Below are positions 22,645-31,146 of a DNA stretch of 50,895 nt, piece after piece (positions within the stretch are counted from its first letter, which is position 1; each line of letters opens with the position of its first letter). Origin of the DNA: Bacteroidaceae bacterium (GTDB taxonomy: Bacteria; Bacteroidota; Bacteroidia; Bacteroidales; Bacteroidaceae); the NCBI GenBank assembly GCA_017622495.1, contig JAGAQY010000053.1:1-50895 (forward strand), given 5' to 3'. The position numbers and the translations under genes were made by a program. Below the pieces are notes generated by a model. That model saw nothing but the letters and a program-made list of their open reading frames with translations, was not told where the DNA came from and did no database searches.

Positions 22645-22830
22645 TAGAAGCTGTTTGGATTTTATTTCGAGTTTAGCTAAGAGGCATTTGGGGATAGATT
22701 TATCCTCTCGGGGCGAAGCAAATAGTGGTCTATTTGCAAGAATTGAGAGGGTAAAGATGCCCGAAATAGCCTCAGATAATCCGAAAAGTTCTTCTAATAC
22801 ATATTAACGTTAAAATCCAAACAGTTTCTA
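22645..22830. mobile_element. MITE-like element with 20-bp inverted ends
   Basis: The ends are TAGAAGCTGTTTGGATTTTA (22645-22664) and its reverse complement with one mismatch (22811-22830). Both ends terminate in TA, compatible with TA target-site duplication. The 186-bp body has no coding capacity but folds back on itself: a perfect hairpin GCAAATAG/CTATTTGC lies at its centre (22718-22737), and CCTCTC faces GAGAGG around it. It separates the rpsA terminator from rnz. Confidence 0.6.
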
Positions 22831-22833
22831 AAG

Positions 22834-22862
22834 GTAAAGGCCGACACAAGGCCGGCCTTTAC
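22834..22862 (-). terminator. rpsA terminator hairpin
   Basis: GTAAAGGCCG (22834-22843) pairs perfectly with CGGCCTTTAC (22853-22862), 25 bases after the rpsA stop. Confidence 0.7.
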
Positions 22863-22887
22863 GGTGAAGTTATAGAAGTGGTCTGTA

Positions 22888-24684
22888 TTACTTCTTGCCT
22901 TCGAGCTGCTCCTTGAGTGCAGCAAGTGCGTCGATATCACCGAGTGTGGTAGCGGCAGCCTTGTTCTCGATTACGGGAGCTGCATCTTCCTTCTTGGCGC
23001 TCTTCTTTGCAGCTGCAGCAGCCTTCTTCTCGGCACGCTCAGCAGCCTTAGCTACATCTTCGAAAATGCGGCTGTGAGAGAGGATGATACGCTTAGCGTC
23101 CTTGTTGAACTCGATTACCTTGAACTCGAGTTTCTCATCAGCCTGTGCCTGTGAGCCATCCTCCTTAACGAGGTGCTTGGGAGTAGCGAAACCTTCCACA
23201 CCATAGGGGAGAGATACTACAGCACCCTTGTCGAGCATTTCGATGATGGTACCCTCGTGGATAGAGTCAACCTTGAAGATTGTCTCGAATACATCCCAAG
23301 GATTCTCCTCGAGCTGCTTGTGACCGAGGCTCAAGCGACGGTTGTCGGTGTCGATCTCGAGAACCTGAACATCGAGCTGTGCGCCAATCTGAGTAAACTC
23401 AGAGGGGTGCTTGATCTTCTTTGTCCAAGAGAGGTCGCTCACGTGGATAAGGCCGTCAACGCCCTCCTCGATCTCAACGAAGATACCGAAGTTGGTGAAG
23501 TTGCGCACCTTAGCAGAGTGCTTAGAACCTACGGGATACTTGGTCTCGATACCCTCCCAAGGATCAGCCTTGAGCTGCTTGATACCGAGTGACATCTTAC
23601 GCTCGTCGCGGTCGAGAGTGAGCACTACAGCCTCTACCTCGTCGCCAACAGCCATGAAGTCCTGAGCAGAACGGAGGTGCTGGCTCCAAGACATCTCTGA
23701 TACGTGGATAAGACCCTCTACGCCAGGAGCGATCTCGATGAATGCACCATAGTCAGCCATAACGACAACCTTACCCTTCACCTTGTCGCCAACAGCGAGG
23801 TTAGCGTCAAGAGCATCCCAAGGATGGGGAGTGAGCTGCTTCAGACCGAGAGCGATACGCTTCTTCTCGTCGTCGAAGTCGAGGATAACCACGTTGATTT
23901 TCTGATCGAGCTCTACGATCTCCTTCGGATCGCTTACGCGGCCCCAAGAGAGGTCTGTGATGTGGATAAGACCGTCCACGCCACCGAGGTCGATGAATAC
24001 ACCGTAAGAGGTGATGTTCTTAACGGTACCTTCGAGTACCTGACCCTTCTCGAGGTGAGAGATGATCTCCTTCTTCTGAGCCTCGAGCTCAGCCTCGATG
24101 AGAGCCTTGTGAGAAACGACAACGTTCTTGTACTCCTGGTTGATCTTAACCACCTTGAACTCCATGGTCTTGCCAACGAATACATCGTAGTCGCGGATGG
24201 GCTTAACGTCGATCTGTGAACCGGGCAAGAAGGCCTCGATACCAAATACGTCAACGATCATACCGCCCTTAGTGCGACACTTAACAAAGCCCTTGATAAC
24301 TTCTTGTGCTTCGAGAGCAGCGTTAACACGCTCCCAAGATTTAGATGCACGTGCTTTCTTGTGTGAGAGGATAAGCTGGCCCTTCTTGTCTTCCTGGTTC
24401 TCGATGAATACCTCCACCTTGTCACCTACGGCCAACTCGGGGTTGTAACGGAACTCACTCATAGGAATGATACCGTCTGATTTGTAACCGATGTTAACGA
24501 TTACCTCGCGCTTGTTCATACCGATTACGGTACCTTCAACAACTTCGTTGTTGCCCACCTTGTTAAGGGTGTTGTCATAAGCTTTCTCAAGCTCTTCGTG
24601 TGATACGCCAGTCAGCACATCACCTTTCTCATACGCTTCCCAGTCGAAACCTTCTACGGGAGCAATGTTCTTTAAGTTTTCCAT
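22888..24684 (-). CDS. rpsA: 30S ribosomal protein S1
   Basis: This 598-aa protein has six S1 RNA-binding domains in tandem, recognised by repeats such as GTVKNITSYGVFIDLGGVDG, KVVVMADYGAFIEIAPGVEG and KVRNFTNFGIFVEIEEGVDG, each followed by LIHVS(D/E)(L/M)SW. It ends in a lysine/alanine-rich tail (about 555-575, KAAAAAKKSAKK). S1 brings mRNA to the 30S subunit, which matters in a phylum with weak Shine-Dalgarno use. Its promoter (24752-24783) lies inside a duplicated dispersed repeat. Confidence 0.97.
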   Translation of the reverse strand: MENLKNIAPVEGFDWEAYEKGDVLTGVSHEELEKAYDNTLNKVGNNEVVEGTVIGMNKREVIVNIGYKSDGIIPMSEFRYNPELAVGDKVEVFIENQEDKKGQLILSHKKARASKSWERVNAALEAQEVIKGFVKCRTKGGMIVDVFGIEAFLPGSQIDVKPIRDYDVFVGKTMEFKVVKINQEYKNVVVSHKALIEAELEAQKKEIISHLEKGQVLEGTVKNITSYGVFIDLGGVDGLIHITDLSWGRVSDPKEIVELDQKINVVILDFDDEKKRIALGLKQLTPHPWDALDANLAVGDKVKGKVVVMADYGAFIEIAPGVEGLIHVSEMSWSQHLRSAQDFMAVGDEVEAVVLTLDRDERKMSLGIKQLKADPWEGIETKYPVGSKHSAKVRNFTNFGIFVEIEEGVDGLIHVSDLSWTKKIKHPSEFTQIGAQLDVQVLEIDTDNRRLSLGHKQLEENPWDVFETIFKVDSIHEGTIIEMLDKGAVVSLPYGVEGFATPKHLVKEDGSQAQADEKLEFKVIEFNKDAKRIILSHSRIFEDVAKAAERAEKKAAAAAKKSAKKEDAAPVIENKAAATTLGDIDALAALKEQLEGKK

Positions 24685-24751
24685 TAAAAGTTAATAAATT
24701 AATAAATAGTTAATTACGTTAGACATTATGTTGATATATCTAAATCGGCTG

Positions 24752-24870
24752 CAAAATTAGTGCAAACCGAGCGAAAATGCAAATTTATTTGAGTATTTCT
24801 GAGATGCAGCCTACCTTCTGGGCTTGCAGAGCAAGCACTAAAATTAGTGCAAACCGAGCGAAAATGCAAA
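24752..24870 (-). promoter_or_regulatory. Duplicated promoter repeat upstream of rpsA
   Basis: On the minus strand the proximal copy reads TTTG (24780-24783), 20 bases, TAATTTTG (24752-24759). The distal copy reads TTTG (24867-24870), 20 bases, TAATTTTA (24839-24846). The two share CGCTCGGTTTGCAC between the boxes. As at the other two loci, only the gene-proximal copy keeps the final G. Initiation near 24745 gives a leader of about 60 bases. Confidence 0.75.
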
Positions 24871-24899
24871 TTTATTTACTATTTTTCGAGGTACCGCGC

Positions 24900-25170
24900 A
24901 GGGGAAACGGTGCATTCGCGTGTACTCGTGTTGATATTCATGATAAATTCGTGAACAATTTATGGCAATTCGTGTTCGCAATAAAACAACCAGCATTCCA
25001 GGTGTCTACTTTTTTCTTTTTTGACATGAATTTCCGTGAAACGAAGTTCTTGGACGAGCCAAGCGCAAGCAATCGCTGGCCGCAGGGAAAAGCAAGGGGC
25101 CAAAGGCAATTTTCATAAATAATTTGCAAATTCTAACTCCTAATTCCTAATTATTTATTACTTTTGTCCT
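24900..25170. repeat. Low-complexity spacer with repeat remnants upstream of the second LRR gene
   Basis: This part of the 897-base gap between rpsA and the LRR gene holds ATTCGTG-type near-repeats (24915-24985). A hairpin CTTGG/CCAAG at 25049-25063 is nearly identical in sequence and context to the one at 138-152. A -7-like TACTTTTG lies at 25159-25166. No credible gene is seen. Confidence 0.5.
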
Positions 25171-25363
25171 CTGATTCTCAGCCGAAGTGGAGCGAAACTC
25201 TTGTTGAGTTAAGCAGAAGCGGGTGGGTGGGAGTCAATGTTTATTGATAAAAGGCGTTTACACGACCTTTTCTTTGACGTATCTGAACTTCGCAACTTCT
25301 AGATCCATCGCCAAAGAACAAGGCAACGGTAGATGTCCCTGGGATATGTATATATACATTCCT

Positions 25364-25371
25364 TACCTTTG
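25364..25371 (+). promoter_or_regulatory. -7 element upstream of the second LRR gene
   Basis: TACCTTTG fits the -7 consensus; no clear -33 box. Initiation near 25379 would give a leader of about 200 nt containing the foldable segment at 25432-25530. Confidence 0.45.
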
Positions 25372-25431
25372 TTTATACCTATTTATGATAGGATATAAAA
25401 CATTTGTTGGTTGAATGCTATTATCATATCG

Positions 25432-25530
25432 GCGTGGGCTTCTGCGTTGCTCGTTCTTCGATGGAGGGCAATGCGAAGGCCTAGATACGTGGGATGAGCG
25501 ACTGTGACAGACTCCCGCGCTTTTTATTTT
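25432..25530 (+). ncRNA. Candidate leader RNA with alternative terminator pairing
   Basis: The 3' segment TCCCGCGC (25513-25520), followed by TTTTTATTTT, can pair with CGTGGGA (25488-25494) to form a terminator-like hairpin. It can instead pair with GCGTGGG (25432-25438) to close a branched domain containing GCGTTGC/GCAATGC (25444-25450 with 25468-25474). Mutually exclusive pairing before a T tract is the layout of attenuators and riboswitches. The class is not recognised and the pairings are short. Confidence 0.35.
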
Positions 25531-25581
25531 AAATTATAGGACAGCTGAATCTGGGGAGTCTATAGGCGGAAATGTTTTGCT

Positions 25582-28500
25582 ATGAATACGAAAAGTAGAA
25601 GCTGTTTGACACGATGTTGGGCTTTAAGTATGCTGCTCATGTTGTTTACAAGTGTTGTGTATGCCGATGTGGTTCTTGTTGATGATGTAGAGTACGAACT
25701 GTACACCAGTAATAAGACCGCAAAGGTGCTTTCTGTGAGTCAGGATGCTAAGTCGATAACCATTCCTGCTATTGTTACATATGAAGATGAGGATTATGAG
25801 GTGGTTGAATTGGGGTATGATGTAACATTTGCAGGAAACACCAATTTGACATCCGTGACGATAGAAATGCCTCTGACGCAGATTCCTGAATCTTTTTTTA
25901 TGAAATGCACTAAATTGTCATCAATAAAACTTCCCGAGGGAGTGAGTTTTATAGGGCGTGGGGCTTTCTCGTATTGTGAAAGTATAACTTCTTTGGACTT
26001 TCTCCCGAAAAGCGTAAATAGAATCGGCTACGAAGCATTCTGTGGATGTACTGGCTTGACAGAAATAGTTATACAGAAAGGTGTTGACTATTATAGTAAT
26101 GTATTTGATGGTTGTTCAGGTGTTGCTTCAGTGACCATTGAAGCAGTAGAGAGCAACGTCTTCATTGGCTATGGAGGATTCACTTCTTTAAAAAGCGTTC
26201 GAATAGAAGACTGCGATGCTTCTTTGTCTGTCAATTTGCCTAATGATGCTCCTATTGAGGAACTTTATATCGGCCGTAACGTTGAGCTAGGTTTTAACAA
26301 GACCAACTTAAAGGCCGTAACATTTGGTGAAAAAGTGACATATGTTCCAGAGGGAATGTTCGACGGTGCTTCGGCATTATCTTCTGTAACTTGGGGCAAT
26401 AAAATCAAGTGGATTGGGAAACGTGCGTTTTATGGAACGGCTCTCGTTGACTTAAATCTTCCCGAATGTGTTGATTCTCTTGCGGAGGAAACATTCGCTG
26501 AGAATCAGATGCTGGAGACTATCAAGTTGCCATCAACTTTGAAGCATATAGGCTCAAGCTGCTTTTTTGATAGCCAAGTGCGTGAGGTAGTGTTCCCTGA
26601 ATCGTTGGAAGCAATTGATGGATTTAACGGTTGCGATTCTTTGAAACGGATAATTATCTCAGATAACGCAAAGGTTATCAAGCATGGAGCTTTTCGTAAT
26701 TGTAAGAAACTGGATGAAATAGTTATAGGAAAAAATGTGGTATCCATAGAGTTCGGTGCATTTGCGGAATGCGAGAAAGTATATCATCTGTACTACAATG
26801 GTTCTCTGTCTGATTGGTGTAGAATAGATATAAGTGGTCAAGAAGATACTTATGGTACGCGTAACTTCTATGTAAAAAGTGATGATGGGACATATCAAGT
26901 GATTAAGGACTTGGTTATCCCTGAGGACGTTGAAGTCATAAAATCTAATGCCTTCGGTGGCTTTAGAGCCTTTAACTCTGTAACGATTCCTGCAACAGTA
27001 CGCTTGGTTGATGAAGGAGCTTTTGGGGGGTGTAACATGAATTCGATATATATAAATGCTGATACTATTGCAAGTTTGGCTTTTCAAGCCTGCAATAGTT
27101 TGAAGAATGTAACATTGGGAACAAACGTAAAGATGCTGAAAAATTATGCCATTTATTGGACAATAACTTCCTATGCTACAACATACGAAGGTAGTATGGG
27201 ACAATGGCTGAAGTTGAAAAAGGAACTGAACGCCTTGAAATGTGGCGCACTTACAATTGGCGGCGCGTTGTTGACAGAGTTTGTAGCCGAACAATATTCG
27301 ATAAGTGAAATTCCTGCAAATGCTTTTTATAATTGTACATCCTTGAAAACTGTCGTCCTGCCATATAGTGTTAAGACCATAGGAAGCCATGCTTTTGAGG
27401 ATTGCAAGAATCTTACAGAAGTGGAGGCAAAAGGAGTTACGGCAATTGCCAATAGCGCTTTTGCTGGGTGCGATAATTTAGTTAAGGCAGATTTTGTCTA
27501 CGATAATGCAACGCGTGCCGGAGTCACTGAGTCTATTTCCATAGGCGCATCTGCATTTAGCGGTTGTTCTAAATTGGAGGAGATATTATTGCCGGAAAGT
27601 ATTGCTGAGGTCGGGCGTGCAGCCTTTGATAACACACTTTGGTATAACATTCAACCTGATGGGATTGTGTATCTTAAAGATTTCGTTTATGCTTACAAGG
27701 GGCAAATGCCTGAAGATGCAACTTTGAGTATTAGGAATGGTGCTACAATAATCTGCGATAATGCTTTCCAAAGCCAGAACAATTTGAAAGAAATACTTAT
27801 ACCTAATAGTGTGAAGGAAATAGGGGATTACGCATTCAATGGCTGTTCTAATTTGGCATTTATCACTGTTCCAGAGAGTGTAACGACAATTGGAGAGTCT
27901 GCGTTTAATAGTTGTGGACTGAGACAATTCAATCTCCTTTCACCGATTGATACTATTCCCGCTAATATGCTTAACGGCTGTCGCAAGCTTGAGTCTATCT
28001 CTATTCCAAAGAGTGTCAATTATGTCTCTCGCGGGGCGTTCTCTGGATGTTCTTCTGTGGAAAATATAAATATTGAAGATTCGGATATTCCATTAACCTT
28101 CGAAGGCTATTACTTGACGTATTATGGTGAGCCGTATTATATGTATTACCCCGAAGTTTCGCCCCGCTTGCCTTCATTAGCAAAACATATATATTTGGGC
28201 AGAGAAATACAAATGCCTGAGTTCCTATATGATTATGGATATGGTTATGGGGAAGAGGATTTGAATAAGAAGATAAATATTTTTGCTGCCGATAGTCTAA
28301 GGACTCTGACTATCGGAGAGAATGTAACGATACTGGAACTGCCGCAGATACCGTTATATGAGGAATGGCAATCTGGGGGATATGCAACTCCCCTCACAAA
28401 AATCACGTGCTTGGCAACTGTCCCCCCAACCTTCTCGGTTGATGGAAATGGAGATGTTCGTGATCCTTTTATTCATAAATATGTGGATTCGTGGGCTGTG

Positions 28501-28743
28501 GATTTCATCAAAGCAGTGGTGCCGCTTTCTGTACCTCAAGAGGCAGTCGAAGCATACAAGAATGCCGATGTATGGAAAGGATTCTATACAATTCAAGGAG
28601 AAGACTTTAGTGGTATTGACGTAGAGCAAGTTGGTATACCAAACAATGCTTGTTATGATTTGATGGGACGCAAGATAACGAATACCGAAAATCTGAAAGG
28701 CGGTATCTACATCATCAATGGCCAAAAGGTGATGGTGAAGTAA
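25582..28743 (+). CDS. Large BspA-like LRR_5 surface protein
   Basis: This 1053-aa exported protein has a signal peptide around residues 12-28 (LSMLLMLFTSVVYAD). Most of the chain is irregular LRR_5 repeats of the form IGxxAFxxCxxLxxIxIPxSV, clearest at about 90-160, 370-420, 620-700 and 730-880. The end, DLMGRKITNTENLKGGIYII...GQKVMVK, resembles the Prevotella C-terminal sorting-like motif. Role: probably surface adhesion, as for BspA proteins. The gene is distinctly AT-rich compared with rpsA and the sugar genes, hinting at transfer. The gene is single, with a strong terminator and possibly an attenuating leader. Confidence 0.88.
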   Translation: MNTKSRSCLTRCWALSMLLMLFTSVVYADVVLVDDVEYELYTSNKTAKVLSVSQDAKSITIPAIVTYEDEDYEVVELGYDVTFAGNTNLTSVTIEMPLTQIPESFFMKCTKLSSIKLPEGVSFIGRGAFSYCESITSLDFLPKSVNRIGYEAFCGCTGLTEIVIQKGVDYYSNVFDGCSGVASVTIEAVESNVFIGYGGFTSLKSVRIEDCDASLSVNLPNDAPIEELYIGRNVELGFNKTNLKAVTFGEKVTYVPEGMFDGASALSSVTWGNKIKWIGKRAFYGTALVDLNLPECVDSLAEETFAENQMLETIKLPSTLKHIGSSCFFDSQVREVVFPESLEAIDGFNGCDSLKRIIISDNAKVIKHGAFRNCKKLDEIVIGKNVVSIEFGAFAECEKVYHLYYNGSLSDWCRIDISGQEDTYGTRNFYVKSDDGTYQVIKDLVIPEDVEVIKSNAFGGFRAFNSVTIPATVRLVDEGAFGGCNMNSIYINADTIASLAFQACNSLKNVTLGTNVKMLKNYAIYWTITSYATTYEGSMGQWLKLKKELNALKCGALTIGGALLTEFVAEQYSISEIPANAFYNCTSLKTVVLPYSVKTIGSHAFEDCKNLTEVEAKGVTAIANSAFAGCDNLVKADFVYDNATRAGVTESISIGASAFSGCSKLEEILLPESIAEVGRAAFDNTLWYNIQPDGIVYLKDFVYAYKGQMPEDATLSIRNGATIICDNAFQSQNNLKEILIPNSVKEIGDYAFNGCSNLAFITVPESVTTIGESAFNSCGLRQFNLLSPIDTIPANMLNGCRKLESISIPKSVNYVSRGAFSGCSSVENINIEDSDIPLTFEGYYLTYYGEPYYMYYPEVSPRLPSLAKHIYLGREIQMPEFLYDYGYGYGEEDLNKKINIFAADSLRTLTIGENVTILELPQIPLYEEWQSGGYATPLTKITCLATVPPTFSVDGNGDVRDPFIHKYVDSWAVDFIKAVVPLSVPQEAVEAYKNADVWKGFYTIQGEDFSGIDVEQVGIPNNACYDLMGRKITNTENLKGGIYIINGQKVMVK

Positions 28744-28766
28744 CTTTTGGCAGCCCCACCGATTTT

Positions 28767-28803
28767 ACGTATCTTCGCACTTGTTGCGAAGATACGTTTT
28801 TAT
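28767..28803 (+). terminator. Terminator of the large LRR gene
   Basis: ACGTATCTTCGCA and TGCGAAGATACGT form a perfect 13-bp stem with a 5-base loop, followed by TTTTTATA. Confidence 0.92.
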
Positions 28804-28825
28804 ATATGGATACTCACTAAAGTTG

Positions 28826-28845
28826 CGCAACATTTACGCAAAAGT
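28826..28845 (+). repeat. Direct repeat, left flank of the hip module
   Basis: CGCAACATTTACGCAAAAGT, matched at 19 of 20 positions by 30486-30505 on the other side of the three hip genes. Confidence 0.6.
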
Positions 28846-28866
28846 ATATCCACCTGCATGCAGATT

Positions 28867-28965
28867 TACACCCAAAAGGGTATATTTTGACTTGGTGAGA
28901 TAAATTTTATACCCGAAAAGGTGTAAAATAGAATAATTCTACTATCTTTGCCCCCGAAAGGGTAT
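28867..28965 (+). promoter_or_regulatory. hip operon promoter with three operator-like dyads
   Basis: Dyads are TACACCC-aaaa-GGGTATA (28867-28884), TATACCC-gaaa-AGGTGTA (28908-28925) and CCC-gaaa-GGGTATA (about 28953-28965). A perfect -7 box TATCTTTG sits at 28943-28950, so the third dyad covers the start of transcription. The arrangement fits autorepression by the HipB-like protein encoded just downstream. Confidence 0.7.
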
Positions 28966-28971
28966 AAAACC

Positions 28972-29187
28972 ATGGAGCAGACCACACTGTCAAAATATGT
29001 GAAGGCTATGCGTAGGCAGTACAACCTGACGCAAATGGAATTGTCCGAGAAGTCGGGCGTAGGCTTGCGCTTTGTGCGTGAACTGGAGCAAGGGAAGCAG
29101 ACCTTGCGCCTCGACAAAGTGAATCAGATACTCAACCTCTTTGGTGATGAGGTTGGGGCAGTACCCATGAATAAATCTGACGAATGA
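28972..29187 (+). CDS. HipB-like helix-turn-helix antitoxin/repressor
   Basis: The ATG at 28972 gives a 71-aa XRE-type protein with the HTH at about residues 17-40 (NLTQMELSEKSGVGLRFVREL) and the typical ending LDKVNQILNLFG. It would bind the GGGTATA dyads upstream and repress the operon. The stop overlaps the next start (ATGA). HipB proteins also bind the toxin in classical systems; in three-gene systems that role can pass to HipS. Confidence 0.9.
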   Translation: MEQTTLSKYVKAMRRQYNLTQMELSEKSGVGLRFVRELEQGKQTLRLDKVNQILNLFGDEVGAVPMNKSDE

Positions 29188-29516
29188 TGAAACAGGCTGC
29201 AGTATGGTGCCGGGGAAGAAGAGCCGGCACGTTGACGGAAGATGCGATGGGCTATACCTTTGTGTATGATGCCGACTATCTTGATTCGGCAGATGCCGAG
29301 GCGGTGAGCCTTACGCTGCCCTTGCGCCATGAGCCCTATCACGACAAGGTGCTGTTCTCCTTCTTCGATGGTTTGATACCCGAGGGTTGGCTGCTTGACA
29401 TCGCTGGCAAGAACTGGAAGATTGATGTGCGCGACCGAATGGCGTTGCTGCTGGCTTGCTGTAAGGATTGTATAGGTGCGGTAGGTGTAGAACCCATAAT
29501 AACGGATGAGGAGTAG
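29184..29516 (+). CDS. HipS-like protein (HipA N-terminal subdomain)
   Basis: This 110-aa protein matches only the N-terminal subdomain of HipA (GRRAGTLTEDAMGYTFVYD, then LTLPLRHEPYHDKVLFSFFDGLIPEGWLL). The kinase domain is on a separate chain encoded next, so HipA is split in two as in the HipBST type, where HipS is reported to act as the antitoxin. Overlaps with both neighbours point to coupled translation and fixed stoichiometry. Confidence 0.88.
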   Translation: MMKQAAVWCRGRRAGTLTEDAMGYTFVYDADYLDSADAEAVSLTLPLRHEPYHDKVLFSFFDGLIPEGWLLDIAGKNWKIDVRDRMALLLACCKDCIGAVGVEPIITDEE

Positions 29517-29520
29517 GAGT

Positions 29521-30462
29521 ATGGCAAGGTGTCTTTATTGCTACAAGGAGTTGGGCGAGGAGGAGAAAGACTTCCATAAGGCCTGTTCAAAGAAGATGTT
29601 CGGCACGCACGATGTGCCCGAACTACCATACACACGCGAGAATCTGTCGGACCTTGCCAGGCAGGTGATACGTAGCCAGACAACGCTCACGGGCGTGCAG
29701 GCCAAGCTTTCGCTGGATATCAATAGAGGGGAACGAGGCGGAGCAGACCGCTTCACCATCGTTGGCCTGTGGGGACGATTTATCTTGAAGCCACAGACCG
29801 ACCGGTTTGACTGCCTGCCCGAGGTGGAGGACCTGACCATGCATCTTGCCGAGTTGGCAAAGATGAAGGTGGTTCCCCACAGCCTCATACGCTTTGCCGA
29901 TGGTGAACTGTGCTACATTACTCGTCGCATCGACCGTACAAGCCGAGGCGAGAAGTTACCCATGGAGGATATGTGTCAGCTGACCGAACGGCTGACCGAG
30001 TATAAGTATAAGGGTTCGTATGAGCAGGTAGCCAAGGCCATACAACGATATTCGTCTGTCCCCAAACTGGACCTGGTGAACTATTGGGAGCAGGTGGTAT
30101 TCTCGTGGGTTACGGGCAACGCCGATATGCACTTGAAGAACTTCTCGCTGTATAGCCTAACGAAAGGCAACTATATATTGACGCCTGCATACGATATGCT
30201 GTCTACAGCGTTGGTAATGCCCGAAGATACCGAAGAGCTGGCACTGACCCTCAATGGCAAGAAAAGAAGGATCGGGAAGGCCGACTTCATCGCGGCCATG
30301 CAAGCATCGGGCTTGGAGCAGAAGGTGATAGAGAATATCTTCAAGAGATTCCTGCGAGCCGAAAGCAAGTGGTACGCGTTTATAGATTCCTCATTCCTCC
30401 CCGATACGATGAAGGAAGCGTATCGGAGGATTATTGAAGAGAAGTTGAAGTTGCTGATGTAG
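29521..30462 (+). CDS. HipT-like serine/threonine kinase toxin (HipA C-terminal domain)
   Basis: The start at 29521 (MARCLYC) follows an AGGAG sequence and gives 313 aa. A possible zinc-binding start (Cys4, Cys7, His19, Cys22) precedes the glycine-rich loop TTLTGVQAKLSL (53-64). Catalytic residues are visible in GNADMHLKNF (Asp202, His204, Asn207), and the metal-binding Asp225 in AYDMLST. HipA/HipT kinases phosphorylate aminoacyl-tRNA synthetases and stop growth; the target here is unknown. All catalytic motifs appear intact, so the toxin is probably active. Confidence 0.9.
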   Translation: MARCLYCYKELGEEEKDFHKACSKKMFGTHDVPELPYTRENLSDLARQVIRSQTTLTGVQAKLSLDINRGERGGADRFTIVGLWGRFILKPQTDRFDCLPEVEDLTMHLAELAKMKVVPHSLIRFADGELCYITRRIDRTSRGEKLPMEDMCQLTERLTEYKYKGSYEQVAKAIQRYSSVPKLDLVNYWEQVVFSWVTGNADMHLKNFSLYSLTKGNYILTPAYDMLSTALVMPEDTEELALTLNGKKRRIGKADFIAAMQASGLEQKVIENIFKRFLRAESKWYAFIDSSFLPDTMKEAYRRIIEEKLKLLM

Positions 30463-30485
30463 CTTAAAAACAAGCATGTGAAACA

Positions 30486-30505
30486 CGCAATATTTACGCA
30501 AAAGT
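30486..30505 (+). repeat. Direct repeat, right flank of the hip module
   Basis: CGCAATATTTACGCAAAAGT begins 23 bases after the HipT stop. It repeats the left-flank 20-mer with one change; a further TTACGCAAAAGT follows at once. Confidence 0.6.
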
Positions 30506-30865
30506 TTACGCAAAAGTTGCATTTGTAACTATTGTGTAAATCAGTGCGTAATGTGTCAACTTGCGCAAATCTTTGTTTTGCTACTGTTTTTTGTTTATGG
30601 GGTATGTTGAAAGATGAAAGACGCAGCGTCGCGAGTGCAGAAACCGCTTGCGGGATTATGCCGAGCCAGCAAGTCTTCTTAAATGCGAAAGCATTTATAA
30701 AGATGAAAATTCAAAAACATCAAAAAATCACAATTCACAATTCAGAATTAAGCGAAGCTCACAAAGTTTCCCTTCGTGGGGCAGTAATAGCCGCTGTCGT
30801 GATGCACATGCTTCGATTTCTTGATTTTCATAGGCGATAGGGATTTTTCTATTGTTTCAACTATT

Positions 30866-30975
30866 TTTCTATTCGCGGTCAGAATATTTTCTATTCGCGG
30901 GTAGAATACTTTCTGCTCGCGGGTAGAATGGTTTCTATTTGCAATCAGAAACATTTCTGCTTGCAGGTAGAAACA
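30866..30975. repeat. Five tandem 22-bp units, each a palindrome
   Basis: Units start with TTTCT at 30866, 30888, 30910, 30932 and 30954, exactly 22 bp apart. Each has the form TTCT..TYGCR...AGAA, an imperfect 18-bp dyad centred on CGCG or TGCA. Degenerate half-units flank the array (about 30846 and 30976). The 22-bp step is not a multiple of three, so it is not coding. It lies in the 754-base gene-free region after hipT. Confidence 0.8.
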
Positions 30976-30984
30976 TTTTTCTCT

Positions 30985-31122
30985 TTGTCCACAGGGCAGA
31001 CGCATTATAAATTCAGTTTATTTCTCGCAGATAATCAACCTTTTGCCTCACGCAGACTCCGCAGGACTTACGCAGAGTTTGCGAGTCGCTTCGCCCTCGC
31101 TGCCATCCGGACGGTACACGCG
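30985..31122. repeat. 138-bp dispersed repeat, copy A
   Basis: The sequence from TTGTCCACAGGG to GGTACACGCG recurs at 50747-50884 in the same orientation, about 95 percent identical by eye. There is no coding capacity. A 9-bp hairpin (CGCCGACGC/GCGTCGGCG, 31121-31147) starts at its end in this copy only. Confidence 0.85.
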
Positions 31123-31146
31123 CCGACGCGGTATAAAAGCGTCGGC

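Noticed and set aside
25596..25608. TAGAAGCTGTTTG match to the MITE end inside the start of the second LRR gene
   Set aside because: Only 13 bases match, there is no partner end nearby, and the bases code for a normal signal-peptide region.
30748..31005. Minus-strand 85-codon frame across the 22-bp repeat array
   Set aside because: A 22-bp period shifts frame every unit and the frame has no gene-like features; the array is better explained as DNA sites or hairpins.
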